This document shows positions 54,133-63,845 of a stretch of 64,000 nucleotides of DNA, piece by piece (position 1 is the first letter of the stretch; every line of letters begins with the position of its first letter). Made by a program: the position numbers and the translations under genes. The notes under the pieces are model-generated. The model searched no databases. It was not told where the DNA came from and was given only the letters and a program-made list of their open reading frames with translations. The stretch is from an uncultured Lysobacter sp. (GTDB lineage: Bacteria; Pseudomonadota; Gammaproteobacteria; Xanthomonadales; Xanthomonadaceae): the NCBI GenBank assembly GCA_946480055.1, contig CAMLID010000004.1, positions 54,629-118,628 on the forward strand, read 5' to 3'.

Positions 54133-54720
54133 ATCCCATCCTTAGCTGTCTGTGGAATCACACCGGTCCCACGACCGGCCCGCGCAGATTAGGACGACGC
54201 TCGCGAGCTTTGTTGTGTGGATCGCGAAGCGTTCTGTAGCAAGCGCGAAAGTTTGTGCTCCGCGCGTGACTCGTCGACACCGAAGCTCCGCCGAAAAGAA
54301 CTCAACCGCGACACTTTTTTCTCGGCCGCAAAGCGCAGTGCTTTGCGCTCGCCAGGCACAAAGGTCGGCTCGCAACTATTTTTGAATCAAGCGCAAAGCG
54401 TCTTGCCCGACGCGAGCGCGCGCAGGCTCGGGCGCCGGGCTTTGAGCTCTGCAAATTTGGGATGCGAAGTGCGGCAATCGAAAGTCGCCGCTGCACGAGC
54501 GAAAGAACATGCTCGAAGGCCGGGATGCGCGAAGTGGCGCTTGGGACTTGGAGATTCGCGGGTGAGACACGACGGGCGGAAGGCCGAGTTGGATGACCCG
54601 AGACCCCGCACGTTTTGCTCCACGCGCGGGGCTCTGAGCGTTGCGATTGGCACTATTCGGGCCGGGCGTGAGACCCCTGCGGCCAACGCCCGACCGAAAC
54701 CTGTCGCGGCCCGGGCTCCG
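54133..54720. other. Gene-free 590-bp interval with hairpin potential
   Basis: No ORF here looks real: the long plus-strand frame 54217-55053 runs antisense through the next gene and has no domain. The sequence is rich in short words such as GCGAAAG, GCGCAAAGC and TTTGCGCTC on both strands. Hairpins are visible, for example GCAAAGC/GCTTTGC words near 54330-54350 and a stem pairing GACCCCGC with GCGCGGGGCTC near 54600-54635. It could hold a structured RNA, a long leader for the 53653 gene, or decayed sequence. Confidence 0.4.
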
Positions 54721-54963
54721 CTAGCCGGTCACCGGGCTCGCGCCTTCGATGATGTCTTCCAGTTCTTCGGCGATGCGCGCGAAACAGTCGGCCAGTGCTT
54801 CAGCCGACAGAACGATGCGGTCGTCCGTGCCCTCGCCCACCGGCACGGTCAGGTCGCCGAGCAGGCGGAGTTGATCGCGGGCCAAACCGAGGCTGACGTA
54901 GGCCTCCGTGGAAAGACGAAAGCCATTAAATGGGCCAGCGTTAGTGCGTTGTCCGTTTCGCAT
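54721..54963 (-). CDS. XAC0095-like small protein
   Basis: 80 aa from the ATG at 54963 (GGAGG 5 nt upstream). FRLSTEAYVSLGLARDQLRL, LAVP-type centre and VLSAEALADCFARIAEELED match the layout of the Xanthomonadaceae XAC0095-like family as I recall it (a short strand, then two helices). It is cytoplasmic and of unknown function. The interval to the next gene (54964-55364) holds nothing recognised. Confidence 0.6.
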   Translation of the reverse strand: MRNGQRTNAGPFNGFRLSTEAYVSLGLARDQLRLLGDLTVPVGEGTDDRIVLSAEALADCFARIAEELEDIIEGASPVTG

Positions 54964-55364
54964 TGGAGCCTCCAACAGCCTGGAATGCCACCGTTGTCGG
55001 AGGTGGGTGCCGCTGCGTGGGAGTTTCGACGCCCCATAGGTGCGACTTTGTAGAGGCCGCTAGCGGCTGTCAACCAGAAAAATCCGGCCCGCACAATCTT
55101 TAAGCATAAGTTCCACCATCGATACTTCAACGGGCGAACTCGATAATGTCGTCAAAAGAACGAACCTCATTGCGAGACTGGCAAGGGGATCAGGCCCGCA
55201 TACCGCCGCCAAACAGCATCGCTCCACGCTGGAACCGTCGAGGTCATTGCTTTGCAGGCCTGCGATCTTTCTACTAGAAGATGCGCCACTCGCATCGCTT
55301 CCAGTTCTCGGACTGAAGTCGCTGGGAGTTCACACGCGTTAGTCCTAATCGTGGTTTACCGCTT

Positions 55365-55655
55365 ATGTCGCACACCCTGAGCGTCGTAGCTGCACACGCC
55401 CACTCCGCCAATCATCGACAGGAGATCGAGAGCAGCACCTTGTGCGGCTGCTTTTACTGTCTAAGCACCTTCAAGCCTTCGGCGGTGGAAGAGTGGATCG
55501 ATTGGCCTGAAGGAACTCCGGAAGACCTCGATCTTTCAGCGGGGACCACAGCCCTATGCCCCAAATGCGGTATCGACTCGGTTATCGGCTCATCATCCGG
55601 CTATCCGATCGACACTGTGTTTCTGTCTGCTATGCACCGCCGCTGGTTTCAGTGA
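55365..55655 (+). CDS. Small conserved cytoplasmic protein with CxxC pairs
   Basis: 96 aa. CGCFYCLSTFKPSAVEEWID and ALCPKCGIDSVIGSSSGYPI give two Cys pairs that probably bind zinc. FLSAMHRRWF closes the chain. This short family is widespread but uncharacterised. GCGTTAGTC lies 28 bp upstream and CGTTCGTTCAAGACCGCGG lies 15-35 bp downstream of the stop, a weak hint that it too was an integron cassette. Confidence 0.75.
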   Translation: MSHTLSVVAAHAHSANHRQEIESSTLCGCFYCLSTFKPSAVEEWIDWPEGTPEDLDLSAGTTALCPKCGIDSVIGSSSGYPIDTVFLSAMHRRWFQ

Positions 55656-55770
55656 GCGGCTGGCCGTTCGTTCAAGACCGCGGGAAAACGAGCCTAAACG
55701 GACTTGACGCATCCTAGTGCCAGCGTTCTGCCATCGCCCGCTTGCTGACCAGCCTCCACCAAACGAAAAT

Positions 55771-55784
55771 CTCTACTAGTAGAG
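55771..55784. other. Perfect 14-bp palindrome
   Basis: CTCTACTAGTAGAG, between the CxxC protein gene and the DUF3800 gene. It could be part of a weak terminator or a protein-binding site. Nothing else is seen in 55656-55864. Confidence 0.35.
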
Positions 55785-55864
55785 TAGTGACACTTCTCTA
55801 TGGCTGCGAAGCCATCACTCCAATGCCACACTCGACCGCCCCTGAATCGTAGGCCGCAGAGCTA

Positions 55865-56878
55865 TCACAGCATAGGCCTAGTAGTTGCCTCAGTGGCTTG
55901 TACGACGTCTATGACATGGCCTAGAGCGTACTGGTCTCTAGACAGAGATATTAAATGGATCGGCGGGTGAGGTTTGGCGCGCTGAACCGTAAGACGGCCA
56001 AGCTTACTCGCCATCCCCAGACTGTCTTGAAATTCATTTCGGAGGACTCTGCGAAAGGACGATGCGAGCAGATCAGCAATCTGAACGCCGGGCACATCGT
56101 GAGATCGCACAAACTCAGAATCACGCAGTATTTTGCCTAAGTTGAACCCCGATCCGACATCGATACCAGTCTCCTCCTGAAGATAGGTAGGCTCTTCGCC
56201 CGGCGCAAATCGGAAAGCGCGCTCGTAATGCGAATAGTCGAACTCTCGGATAAACATGACAGGATCGCTGAGCGATTTCGCCTGCAGCAATGGCGGCGCC
56301 ATATGTCGCATGGTTTCTTCAAACAGCGGGCGACTGGAGTTCTTTTCATCTATTCGCCAGCGGAAGCTACCTAGCGTGGGTGGGACGCGCTGTGCGTAGT
56401 AGAGAGTAGATGAGCGATAGACTTGGTCAAGAAGATCTATTTGCACAACCAACTGCGTGTACAGCTGAGGCGACAGCCGTTCAACCCTGCTGGCAAGGTC
56501 ATCGATAAGTGCGCGACCTTCCTCATAAATCATTCGCGCCCTATTTGCACGGATCTTTTCGACCTGACTGCTCTGGTGGGCGACAATCGCGCCTTGCTCT
56601 TGTGATCCCAAGTCAATGCAAGAGACGAATAAGGTTGAATTTAGCTGACCGAGGCTTGAAACAAACGATCCGAGCTGCGCCTCCGACAAGTCCTTTAGCT
56701 TTATCTCATCCGAGTAGAGGCGTCCGGCAGATAACTTTAGTTGACGTAAGAGTGCCTCAGCATGTTTGCGCGTTACCTCGGGAACTACGTAAGCAGCAAC
56801 AACGTTCCAACTATCTTTCGATGGTGAAAGAACGAAGCTTCCGGATTCGTCGATGTAAATGAACACGTGACTTAACAC
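55865..56878 (-). CDS. DUF3800 domain protein
   Basis: 337 aa. The N-terminal HVFIYIDESGSFV carries the family's IDESG motif, and GVQIADLLASSFRRVLRN the late Asp-containing helix. The acidic residues form an RNase H-like centre. DUF3800 proteins occur widely in accessory and prophage DNA, possibly as nucleases. The gene is AT-richer than its neighbours, which suggests acquisition. It is flanked by a MITE copy at its 5' end. Confidence 0.85.
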   Translation of the reverse strand: MLSHVFIYIDESGSFVLSPSKDSWNVVAAYVVPEVTRKHAEALLRQLKLSAGRLYSDEIKLKDLSEAQLGSFVSSLGQLNSTLFVSCIDLGSQEQGAIVAHQSSQVEKIRANRARMIYEEGRALIDDLASRVERLSPQLYTQLVVQIDLLDQVYRSSTLYYAQRVPPTLGSFRWRIDEKNSSRPLFEETMRHMAPPLLQAKSLSDPVMFIREFDYSHYERAFRFAPGEEPTYLQEETGIDVGSGFNLGKILRDSEFVRSHDVPGVQIADLLASSFRRVLRNEFQDSLGMASKLGRLTVQRAKPHPPIHLISLSRDQYALGHVIDVVQATEATTRPML

Positions 56879-56892
56879 CTGAGTTTGGTGGT

Positions 56893-57047
56893 GAAGGCTG
56901 GGACACCCACTATCAGGCCATCAACCCCGCTCAACTTCAGCCCTGGAGCCCGAGCTTCTCCGAGAGGCCGGGAGAATCACAATCCACGACAGCCTCCCCA
57001 GGAGGAACTGCTTAGGGCCTCGAAGAAAGTGGATGCCCCGATCTCCA
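56893..57047. mobile_element. MITE-like element, subfamily A (copy 11)
   Basis: 155 bp. Left end GAAGGCTGGGACACCCACT, right end AGTGGATGCCCCGATCTCC. The interior is shortened in the TTCAGCCCTGG block. It starts 14 bp upstream of the DUF3800 start codon and ends at the relic at 57047. Confidence 0.7.
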
Positions 57048-57126
57048 GCATCTACTGCAGTGCGTCCAGGCCCTCGCTCTTGCCGGCGTTCTTTAAGAAC
57101 GCATAGACCTCCAGCGCGTGGTGCTG
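57047..57126 (-). pseudogene. Decayed 3' fragment of the 53653-type gene
   Basis: GCGTCCAGGCCCTCGCTCTT, GCCGGCGTTCTTTAAGAACG and CCTCCAGCGCGT follow the order of the intact gene's 3' part (GCGTCCAAGCCCTCGCCTTT, GCCGGCGATCTTCAGGAAGG, CCTCCAGCGCGT). It is wedged between a MITE right end and the methyltransferase gene. Confidence 0.7.
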
Positions 57127-57147
57127 GTGTGGTCAAAATTAGTGGCA

Positions 57148-57936
57148 TCACCGGCATCGCGCACTGATGATCCACGCCCGCGAATCGAACCACACGCCGC
57201 CATCCCGGTAATGCCCGGCGACGATCTCACGCAGCCGCGCGCGCTCGCGTTCGGCGGCCTCGGGATCCAGCGATTGCAAGATGCTCTTCGTGACCTGGAA
57301 CTGCCCGATCCATCCCAACGCGGCCTCGATGCTGTCGCCGTAATACACGGGCTCGTGCACGTCCTGGAAGCTCGCGTGGGCGAATCCGGCCGCATCGAGA
57401 ATGCGCTCGGCGGTGGCTGGATCTGCGAGCGAGAACGCGGCGGTGGATTGGGCCTGGGCGCCATGAATCGCGGTGGACCACTCGTTGGCCTCGCGCGCCT
57501 GCCAGACCATCATGACGAGACGGCCGCTATCGGTCAGCGCGCCGCGGATGTTGCGGAACGCGGTGATGGGGCTGGCGAAGAACATAGTGCCGAAGCGGCT
57601 GATCGCGACGTCGAAGCCCCGCGCGGGGAACGGATAGGTTTGCGCGTCGCCCGACTCGAAGCGCACGTTGCCCGGGCCTTGCGCTGCGGCGAGTTCGCGC
57701 GCGCGGGCGATGGCCGGCGCCAGGGGGTCGATGCCCAGCGCGCTGCCGGCCGCGGCGGCGCGCGCCGCGTCGCGGGTGGTTTGGCCGGCGCCGCAGCCGA
57801 TGTCCAGTACGTGCTCGTGCGCGGCGATGGCGCAGGCGCGGTGGAACGCGCGGTTGTGCAGATGGAGCTCGGCGTCGAAGTCGACGGCGCCCGTCTTCGG
57901 GCGCTCGTCCGGCGACGAGGTTTCGGGACGCTTCAT
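57148..57936 (-). CDS. Class I SAM-dependent methyltransferase
   Basis: 262 aa. Motif I is VLDIGCGAGQTTRDAARAAA (residues 43-62). GIDPLAPAI is motif II, with the acidic residue that binds the SAM ribose. RFESGDAQTYPF is motif III and FDVAISRFGTMFFASP motif IV. It resembles ubiquinone/menaquinone-type (UbiE-like) small-molecule methyltransferases. Acceptor unknown. Confidence 0.87.
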   Translation of the reverse strand: MKRPETSSPDERPKTGAVDFDAELHLHNRAFHRACAIAAHEHVLDIGCGAGQTTRDAARAAAAGSALGIDPLAPAIARARELAAAQGPGNVRFESGDAQTYPFPARGFDVAISRFGTMFFASPITAFRNIRGALTDSGRLVMMVWQAREANEWSTAIHGAQAQSTAAFSLADPATAERILDAAGFAHASFQDVHEPVYYGDSIEAALGWIGQFQVTKSILQSLDPEAAERERARLREIVAGHYRDGGVWFDSRAWIISARCR

Positions 57937-58155
57937 GGCTTCTCCGCTCGCTATCGGTCTGGGGCTGGCCGCAGTGAAACCCTAGCACCGCGACCCGTGC
58001 CAGGCCACGACGCTATGCACAACGGCGCTGGGCGGGTCAGTGAATCGGGCTTTGCGGGCGTGGGCTGCGACTCGGAAGATGGCGCCGCCGAAGCCTGTCT
58101 TGTTGGGCGCATCATCGGGTCCTAAGATCGAGCCGGATCCGCTTGAGGGATAACG

Positions 58156-58515
58156 ATGGACCGTCGCCCTGCCCTTGCCGCAGCGCTCGCCCTGGCGAGC
58201 ATGCTCCCACCGAATGCGGCGTTCGCGACCGAGAGCGTGCCGGAAACGAACGTGGTCGTCAGAAAGTCCACGTTCAAAGGCGCGTGGCCCCTGCCCTTCG
58301 ATAAAGCGACGCTGACCTGCCGCCCGAGAGGGTATGCGAACACGATCGCCACGCCCCAGGGCACGTTCGCCTTGAACGAGGCCGCCCAGGCGCAGGGATT
58401 GCCGGCGCTGCACGCCTTGCCGCCGAAGGGCAAGGCGGCCCCTGACAAGGCCGCGTTGGACAGATTCGCCGCCGCAGCGGACGCCGTCTGCTTGAAGCGC
58501 TGGTCGCGTCCTTGA
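58156..58515 (+). CDS. YebY-like (DUF2511) secreted protein
   Basis: 119 aa with a signal peptide (LAAALALASMLPPNAAFA). STFKGAWPLPFDKATLTCRP and TIATPQGTFALNEAA follow the YebY/DUF2511 pattern (WPF..., L-C-RP, ...ALN..A), with a second Cys in DAVCLKRW that could pair with the first. A periplasmic role is likely; function is not established. Confidence 0.75.
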   Translation: MDRRPALAAALALASMLPPNAAFATESVPETNVVVRKSTFKGAWPLPFDKATLTCRPRGYANTIATPQGTFALNEAAQAQGLPALHALPPKGKAAPDKAALDRFAAAADAVCLKRWSRP

Positions 58516-58535
58516 GCGCGAACGGAGAGGCAGGC

Positions 58536-58964
58536 GTGATCGCGTCGGTCGACAAGAGCGAACTGTTGGCGGCGCTCAAAGCCTTCCTGGCGGACGAGAT
58601 CGTTCAGGCCAAGGCGAGGCTCGACCTCAAGGACAGCAGCGAGGACGCCATTCGCTTGTCCGACTGCACGGACAACCTGCGTGCGCTGGAGCGCATGGAA
58701 GATCCGGAGCGGTCGATGCTGGTGATCGAAACGGAAGAGAACGAGTTCTACCTGGAGCAACTGAGCTCGACCCGGCGCTATGTGGACCTGGTGGTCAAGG
58801 TGCCGTATCCCCTGTCGGGCCAGATGACGGTGCAAGCGCGCGAGTACCGGCTGGCCAAGCACACCGAGTGGCATGAGGGCCTGAGCCCAGGCGCGGAGTT
58901 CCATGGATATCCCAGGCGCGACGAGCGCTGGCGCAGCCAATTGATCGTCCGATCGAAGGCCTGA
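58536..58964 (+). CDS. Hypothetical cytoplasmic protein
   Basis: About 142 aa from GTG 58536, which has GGAGAGG upstream. A TTG at 58512 overlapping the previous stop is the alternative. The N-terminal half is helical and acidic (LLAALKAFLADEIVQAKARL, DAIRLSDCTDNLRALERMED), then YLEQLSSTRRYVDLVVKVPY and a basic C-terminus. No family recognised. It is probably co-transcribed with the YebY-like gene. Confidence 0.6.
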   Translation: MIASVDKSELLAALKAFLADEIVQAKARLDLKDSSEDAIRLSDCTDNLRALERMEDPERSMLVIETEENEFYLEQLSSTRRYVDLVVKVPYPLSGQMTVQAREYRLAKHTEWHEGLSPGAEFHGYPRRDERWRSQLIVRSKA

Positions 58965-59022
58965 GATATCGCGCCGGCCACCTGAGGAGGCCGGCGCGAA
59001 GAACACACGTCCAACAGATCGC

Positions 59023-61299
59023 TCAACGGCTGAGCGGTATCTCCAGATACCCGTCGCCGTACCACTTCACCTGCACCGGCTCGCCGGCATCGGCCATGGT
59101 CTCGTCGGACACCGGTTTGCCGCTGCCGTAGTTGATCTGCTGCTGCGGGTTGCGCAGCACGCTGACCACAGCGACCAGGCGGCTGCCGGCCTGGAAGCGG
59201 CGGCTGGTCAGGCGGCCGCTGCTGAAATCCAGTTGGGTGCGCTTATCCGGCGTGAGCAAGGCGCGCTGCGACAGGTCGGCGATGTAGCTGGCGCGCGATT
59301 GGTAGCGCGACAGTTCGAAGTACTCGCCCTGGGCCGAGAGTTCGTACAGGCCGATGTTGAGGTCGAAGTCGCGCTTGTTGACGGCCAGGTCGAGGCGGCC
59401 GGAGAACAGGCCGCTGAACTCGCCGGCCTGGGCGAAGGGTTCGCTCACGAACACCAGGCTGTCGGCGGTGTCGATGACCTTATCGACGATGCCGCCGCCG
59501 GGCACGATGCGGTCGGCGTCGCTGCGGTCGCGCATGTCCAGGGTCTGGGTGACATAGGCGTCGTGCCCCGGCGACTGCGCCAGGAAACGGTAGCGGCCGC
59601 CCTCGCCCGCCGGGCCGAAGTGGAAACGCTGGCGCCGCTCGCCCATCGCCGCCAGCGACGGCGCGTGCTTCCAGGTATTGCTGCCCATCACCTGGTAGTT
59701 GATCCGGTCGGCCAGCAGCGCCGGCTTGGGCGCGCCCTTGAACACGTAGTCGAACCATTGGTAACGCAGCGCGCCGATGTCCAGTTGCGCGACCGGATCG
59801 AGCTTGTAGCCGCGCAGCCAATCGCCGGTGGCGACCGTACCGCGCTGGCCGCTGATGTGGTTGTAGGGGCCGATCACCAGGTAGTGCTCGGCCTGCGGGC
59901 GGTAGCGGTGGTGCTGGCGCAGGTAGTACAGCGCACCGATCTGGGCGCCGTCGTAGTAGCCGGTGGTGGTGAGCACCTTGAGGTCGAGGTCGGCGAACTC
60001 CTCGCGGTACGGGATCATGTCCTGCCAGTAGCGGTCGTAGTCGGGGTGGTCCAGCCAGCGCATGTAGTACGGGTTAGGCGCGCCGTCGATCTTTTCCAGG
60101 TCGCGGTAGGAGCGCCCGCTGACGTACCACTCGCGCTGCATGCGCTGCCAGCGCGCGTCGTCCTCCATGGGTGCGTTATCGACGCTGCGGTTGTTGGTGA
60201 CGTAGAACGGCCAGTAGTACTGGAAGCCGTAGGTGATGCCGCCTTCCATCGGCACGTCGATGCCGGGCGCGCCGGTGACCGAGGGCATCAGCGCCTTGAG
60301 CGCCTTGGGCCGGTGCTTGGCCGTGGCCCATTGGGTGAAGCCTTCGTAGCTGCCGCCGTACATGCCGACGCGGCCGTCGCTCCAGGGCTGGGCCGCGATC
60401 CAGTCGATCAGCGCCGCCGAATCGCGGCCGTCGTGCTCGTACGGCACCGGTTTGTCGGTGCTGCAGGCCTTGCCGCGGCTGGTGCCGACCACGCCGACGT
60501 AGCCATTGGATGCCGAACGCCGGGCTTCGTTGAGCGTCGACGCAGGATCGGCGTAGATGGTGAAGTTGAGCAGCGTCGGCAGCTTCGCCGGCGCGGCGCG
60601 CTGGCGCACCACCAGCGCGCACACGGTCGCGCCTTCGGGCGTGCGCACGGCGATGTCGCGTTCGATGGTGTAACGGCGACGGTCGTCATCGGCGACCAGC
60701 GTCGGCAGCGAAGACGCCAAGCCGCTGTAGACCTGTTCGATCTGGTACTGGCGCAACAAAGCCAGCGCGGTATCGGTGTCCAGCGTGGCCTTGCCCTTCA
60801 GCGCCGCCAAGGCGTCGGCCAGCGCGCGGCGCTGGCGCGGCGGATCGGCCGGCTCCAGGTTCAGCACCCGCATCGCCACGCCCGAGGCGCGGTCGTCCAT
60901 GGTCGTCACCAACTGCGCGAATGCGCGCTGAAGCGCAAGCTCGAAGCTCAGGCCTTCGCTGGCCTGCAAGGCCTTGGCGCGTGCGTAAAGCTCGTACTGT
61001 GCGAGGTTGGGCCGCACCGGCACCGGGCCGGTCGCGGGTGTGGTGTCGCGGATCTCGGCCAGCGTGGCTTCGGCCTGCGCGTATTGCCCCGCGACCAGTT
61101 GCAGGCGGAAGCGGTTGTTGAGATAGCGGGCGCGGTCGTCGTCGCGGTAGTCGGCGAGCACGCGCTGCGCCAAGGCCGGCATCGCGGCATCCAGCGCCGC
61201 ACGGTTCTCGACCGCGGCGCTGGGGAACTCGTAAGGGGCCGCGGCGAACGCGGGTGCGGCGGCCAGCCAGAGGCATAGCCAAACGGTAGCTCGGAGCAT
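59023..61299 (-). CDS. CocE/NonD family (X-Pro dipeptidyl-peptidase-type) hydrolase
   Basis: 758 aa from the ATG at 61299 with a signal peptide (ATVWLCLWLAAAPAFA). Residues 30-210 form a helical N-terminal region. The S15/CocE catalytic domain follows: GYVGVVGTSRGKACS, the Asp-Ser elbow VGMYGGSYEGFTQWATA (nucleophile Ser in GGSYEG), GYYDGAQIGALYYL and GPYNHISGQRG with the His. The C-terminal jelly-roll starts near LADRINYQVMGSNTWKH. It is an exported acyl-esterase or peptidase. Convergent with 58536, and upstream of it on the same strand are proA and proB. Confidence 0.88.
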   Translation of the reverse strand: MLRATVWLCLWLAAAPAFAAAPYEFPSAAVENRAALDAAMPALAQRVLADYRDDDRARYLNNRFRLQLVAGQYAQAEATLAEIRDTTPATGPVPVRPNLAQYELYARAKALQASEGLSFELALQRAFAQLVTTMDDRASGVAMRVLNLEPADPPRQRRALADALAALKGKATLDTDTALALLRQYQIEQVYSGLASSLPTLVADDDRRRYTIERDIAVRTPEGATVCALVVRQRAAPAKLPTLLNFTIYADPASTLNEARRSASNGYVGVVGTSRGKACSTDKPVPYEHDGRDSAALIDWIAAQPWSDGRVGMYGGSYEGFTQWATAKHRPKALKALMPSVTGAPGIDVPMEGGITYGFQYYWPFYVTNNRSVDNAPMEDDARWQRMQREWYVSGRSYRDLEKIDGAPNPYYMRWLDHPDYDRYWQDMIPYREEFADLDLKVLTTTGYYDGAQIGALYYLRQHHRYRPQAEHYLVIGPYNHISGQRGTVATGDWLRGYKLDPVAQLDIGALRYQWFDYVFKGAPKPALLADRINYQVMGSNTWKHAPSLAAMGERRQRFHFGPAGEGGRYRFLAQSPGHDAYVTQTLDMRDRSDADRIVPGGGIVDKVIDTADSLVFVSEPFAQAGEFSGLFSGRLDLAVNKRDFDLNIGLYELSAQGEYFELSRYQSRASYIADLSQRALLTPDKRTQLDFSSGRLTSRRFQAGSRLVAVVSVLRNPQQQINYGSGKPVSDETMADAGEPVQVKWYGDGYLEIPLSR

Positions 61300-61398
61300 T
61301 CGCCCTCCCAGGCGTAACGGACTCCTGTGCTGGATGCGCCCAGGGCAGCGAATCGTCGCACACCAACGCGACATCGGCTGCGGGCCGCCCCGCCCCGT

Positions 61399-62667
61399 TC
61401 AGCCGCCCAACGATTCCGGATGCCGCACCTGCCCCTCGCCGCGCACCACGTAGCGCTCGATGGTCAGCGACTCCACACCCATCGGCCCGTAGGCGTGCAG
61501 GCGCGTGGTCGAGATGCCGATCTCGGCGCCCAGGCCGAGCTGGCCGCCGTCGTTGAAGCGCGAGGAGGCGTTGACCATCACCGCCGAGCTGCGCGTGCGG
61601 CGCACGAAGGTGTCGGCCGCGGCCGCATCCTCGGTCACGATGACCTCGGTGTGGTCGGAGCCGTGGCGGGCGATGTGGGCGAGCGCGGCGTCGATGTCCT
61701 CGACCACGCGCACGCTCAGGATCAGGTCCAGGTACTCGGCGTCGTAATCGGCTTCGCTGGCCGGCAACACCGCCGCCGACAGCGCCCGGGTGCGTTCGCA
61801 GCCGCGCACTTCGACGCCGCGCGCGGCCAGGGCGGCGAGCGCGCGCGGCAGGAAGTCAGGCGCGATCTCGGCATGCACCAGCAGAGTTTCCAGCGCGTTG
61901 CACACGCCCGGCCGCGAGGTCTTGCCGTCGATCAGCAGGGCCAGTGCGCGCTGCGGGTCGGCGGCACGGTCGACGTAGAGGTGGCAAACGCCCTTGTAGT
62001 GCTTGATCACCGGCACGCGCGCGTGTTCGGCGACGAAACGGATCAGGCCTTCGCCGCCGCGCGGGATCGCCAGGTCGATCAGGTCCGACAGTTGCAGCAG
62101 TTCCAGCACGTGCTCGCGCGCGGTGTCTTCGATCAGGGTCGCCGCGGCTTCGGGCAGGCCCTGCTCGCGCAGGGCCGCGTGCAGGCAGGCGGCGATGGCG
62201 CAGTTGCTGTCGCGCGCTTCCGAGCCGCCGCGCAGCAGCACCGCGTTGCCGGCCTTCAGGCACAGCGCGGCGGCGTCGGCGGTCACGTTGGGGCGCGCTT
62301 CGTAGATCATCGCGATCAGGCCCAGCGGCACGCGCTGGCGTTCTATCGTCAGTCCGTTCGGGCGTTGCTCGCGGCGGGTGACTTCGCCCAGCGGGTCGGC
62401 TTGCGCGGCGACTTCGCGCAGGGCGTCGGCGATCGCGCCCAGGCGCGCGGGGTCCAGGCGCAGGCGGTCCAGCATCGCCGGCGACAGGCCGGCGTCGCGG
62501 CCGCGCGCGAGGTCGGCGGCGTTGGCTGCAAGCACTTGCGCGGCCTGCGCGTCGATCTGCGCGGCCATGCTTTCGATCAGGCGGCGCCGGGTCGCGCCGT
62601 CGCTGGCCGCGAGCACCGCCGCCGCCTCGCGCGCGCGCTGCGCCAGTCCGCGCACGTAGCCGCTCAT
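61399..62667 (-). CDS. proA: Gamma-glutamyl phosphate reductase
   Basis: 422 aa, the usual ProA length. Aldehyde-dehydrogenase fold with [20 protein letters not shown] and [15 protein letters not shown]. The catalytic Cys is in [18 protein letters not shown], and the C-terminal [20 protein letters not shown] is diagnostic. It catalyses the second step of proline synthesis, reducing glutamyl-5-phosphate with NADPH. Its ATG at 62667 overlaps the proB stop by 4 bp, so the two enzymes of the labile intermediate are translated together. Confidence 0.97.
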   Translation of the reverse strand: MSGYVRGLAQRAREAAAVLAASDGATRRRLIESMAAQIDAQAAQVLAANAADLARGRDAGLSPAMLDRLRLDPARLGAIADALREVAAQADPLGEVTRREQRPNGLTIERQRVPLGLIAMIYEARPNVTADAAALCLKAGNAVLLRGGSEARDSNCAIAACLHAALREQGLPEAAATLIEDTAREHVLELLQLSDLIDLAIPRGGEGLIRFVAEHARVPVIKHYKGVCHLYVDRAADPQRALALLIDGKTSRPGVCNALETLLVHAEIAPDFLPRALAALAARGVEVRGCERTRALSAAVLPASEADYDAEYLDLILSVRVVEDIDAALAHIARHGSDHTEVIVTEDAAAADTFVRRTRSSAVMVNASSRFNDGGQLGLGAEIGISTTRLHAYGPMGVESLTIERYVVRGEGQVRHPESLGG

Positions 62668-63845
62668 GCCGCGGTCTCCGTGTCCGTGGATTGGGTGTCC
62701 AGCAGCACCAGGTCGTCGCGGTGCACGATTTCTTCGCCGTAGCGGAAGCCGAGCAAGGTCTCGATCTCGCGGCTGTGGCGGCCGGCGATGCGGCGGACCT
62801 CGGCGGCGTTGTACTGGGCCAGGCCGCGCGCCAGCGGCGGCGCTGCGGGGTCGTCGTGCGGACGCAGCTCGATCACGTCGCCGCGACGGAACTCGCCTTC
62901 GACCGCGACCACACCACCCGGCAGCAGCGACGCGCCGCGCGCATGCAGCGCGGCCACGGCGCCGGCGTCGATGCGCAGCGAGCCGCTGGCCGGCGCATGC
63001 CGCAGCCATTGCTTGCGCGCACGGGCGCGGTCGCGACGCGCGGCGATCAGGGTGCCGTGCAGGCGGCCTGCGCCGAGTGCGCGCACGACTTCGGCATCGC
63101 GGCCGCAGAACAGCGCGGTGGCGATGCCGGCCATCGCCGCCTTGGCGCCGGCTTCGAGCTTGGTGCGCATGCCGCCGGTGCCGAGTTCGCCGGCGCCGCC
63201 GCTGGCGGCGGCGAGCAGTTCCGGCGTCACCGCGCTCACTCGTTCGATCGGGCGCGCGGTCGGATCGCGCTGCGGGTGGCCGCTGTAGAGGCCGCCGATG
63301 TCGGTCGCGATCAGCAGCAGGTCGGCGTCGACCAGCGAGGCGACCGCGGCGGCGAGGTTGTCGTTATCGCCGAGCTTGAGTTCGTCGACGGCGACGGTGT
63401 CGTTCTCGTTGATCACCGGCAGCGCGCCCAGGCGCAGCAGTTCGCGCAGGGTGGCGCGCGCGTTGAGGTAGCGGCGGCGGTGGCGCAGATCGTCGTGGGT
63501 CAGCAGCACCTGCGCGACCGGCGCCGGCGAAAGCGACTGCCAGAACGACACCAGCGAGGCCTGACCGAGCGCGGCCAGGGCCTGGCGCAGCACCAGGCCG
63601 TCGCCGCCGGCCTGGATGCGGCCGCGTCCGGCGGCGACCGCACCGGAGGACACCAGCACCACTTCGCGGCCTTCGGCGCGGGCGTGGGCGATGAAGTGCG
63701 CCAGTTCGGCGGCGTAACGCGGGTCCAGTCCGTTGTCGGACGGGCTGTCGGGCGCGCCGGCCAGCAGGCTGCTGCCGACTTTCAACACGGCGCGCCGCCA
63801 GGACGGCAAAGGCTGCGCTGCGAAGTCCTTTGCCGTCGTGCTCAT
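62664..63845 (-). CDS. proB: Glutamate 5-kinase
   Basis: 393 aa. Amino-acid kinase domain with [56 protein letters not shown] and [22 protein letters not shown]-terminal PUA domain begins near [20 protein letters not shown]. First step of proline synthesis from glutamate. It starts at ATG 63845, overlapping the argH stop (ATGA), which gives the argH-proB-proA order typical of Xanthomonadaceae. Confidence 0.97.
   Translation of the reverse strand: MSTTAKDFAAQPLPSWRRAVLKVGSSLLAGAPDSPSDNGLDPRYAAELAHFIAHARAEGREVVLVSSGAVAAGRGRIQAGGDGLVLRQALAALGQASLVSFWQSLSPAPVAQVLLTHDDLRHRRRYLNARATLRELLRLGALPVINENDTVAVDELKLGDNDNLAAAVASLVDADLLLIATDIGGLYSGHPQRDPTARPIERVSAVTPELLAAASGGAGELGTGGMRTKLEAGAKAAMAGIATALFCGRDAEVVRALGAGRLHGTLIAARRDRARARKQWLRHAPASGSLRIDAGAVAALHARGASLLPGGVVAVEGEFRRGDVIELRPHDDPAAPPLARGLAQYNAAEVRRIAGRHSREIETLLGFRYGEEIVHRDDLVLLDTQSTDTETAA

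Noticed and set aside
54217..55053. A 278-codon plus-strand frame
   Set aside because: Antisense to the XAC0095-like gene at its end, Arg/Ala-rich, without ribosome binding site or domain.
59233..61278. A 681-codon plus-strand frame
   Set aside because: Antisense shadow of the CocE-type hydrolase, which has a signal peptide and catalytic motifs.
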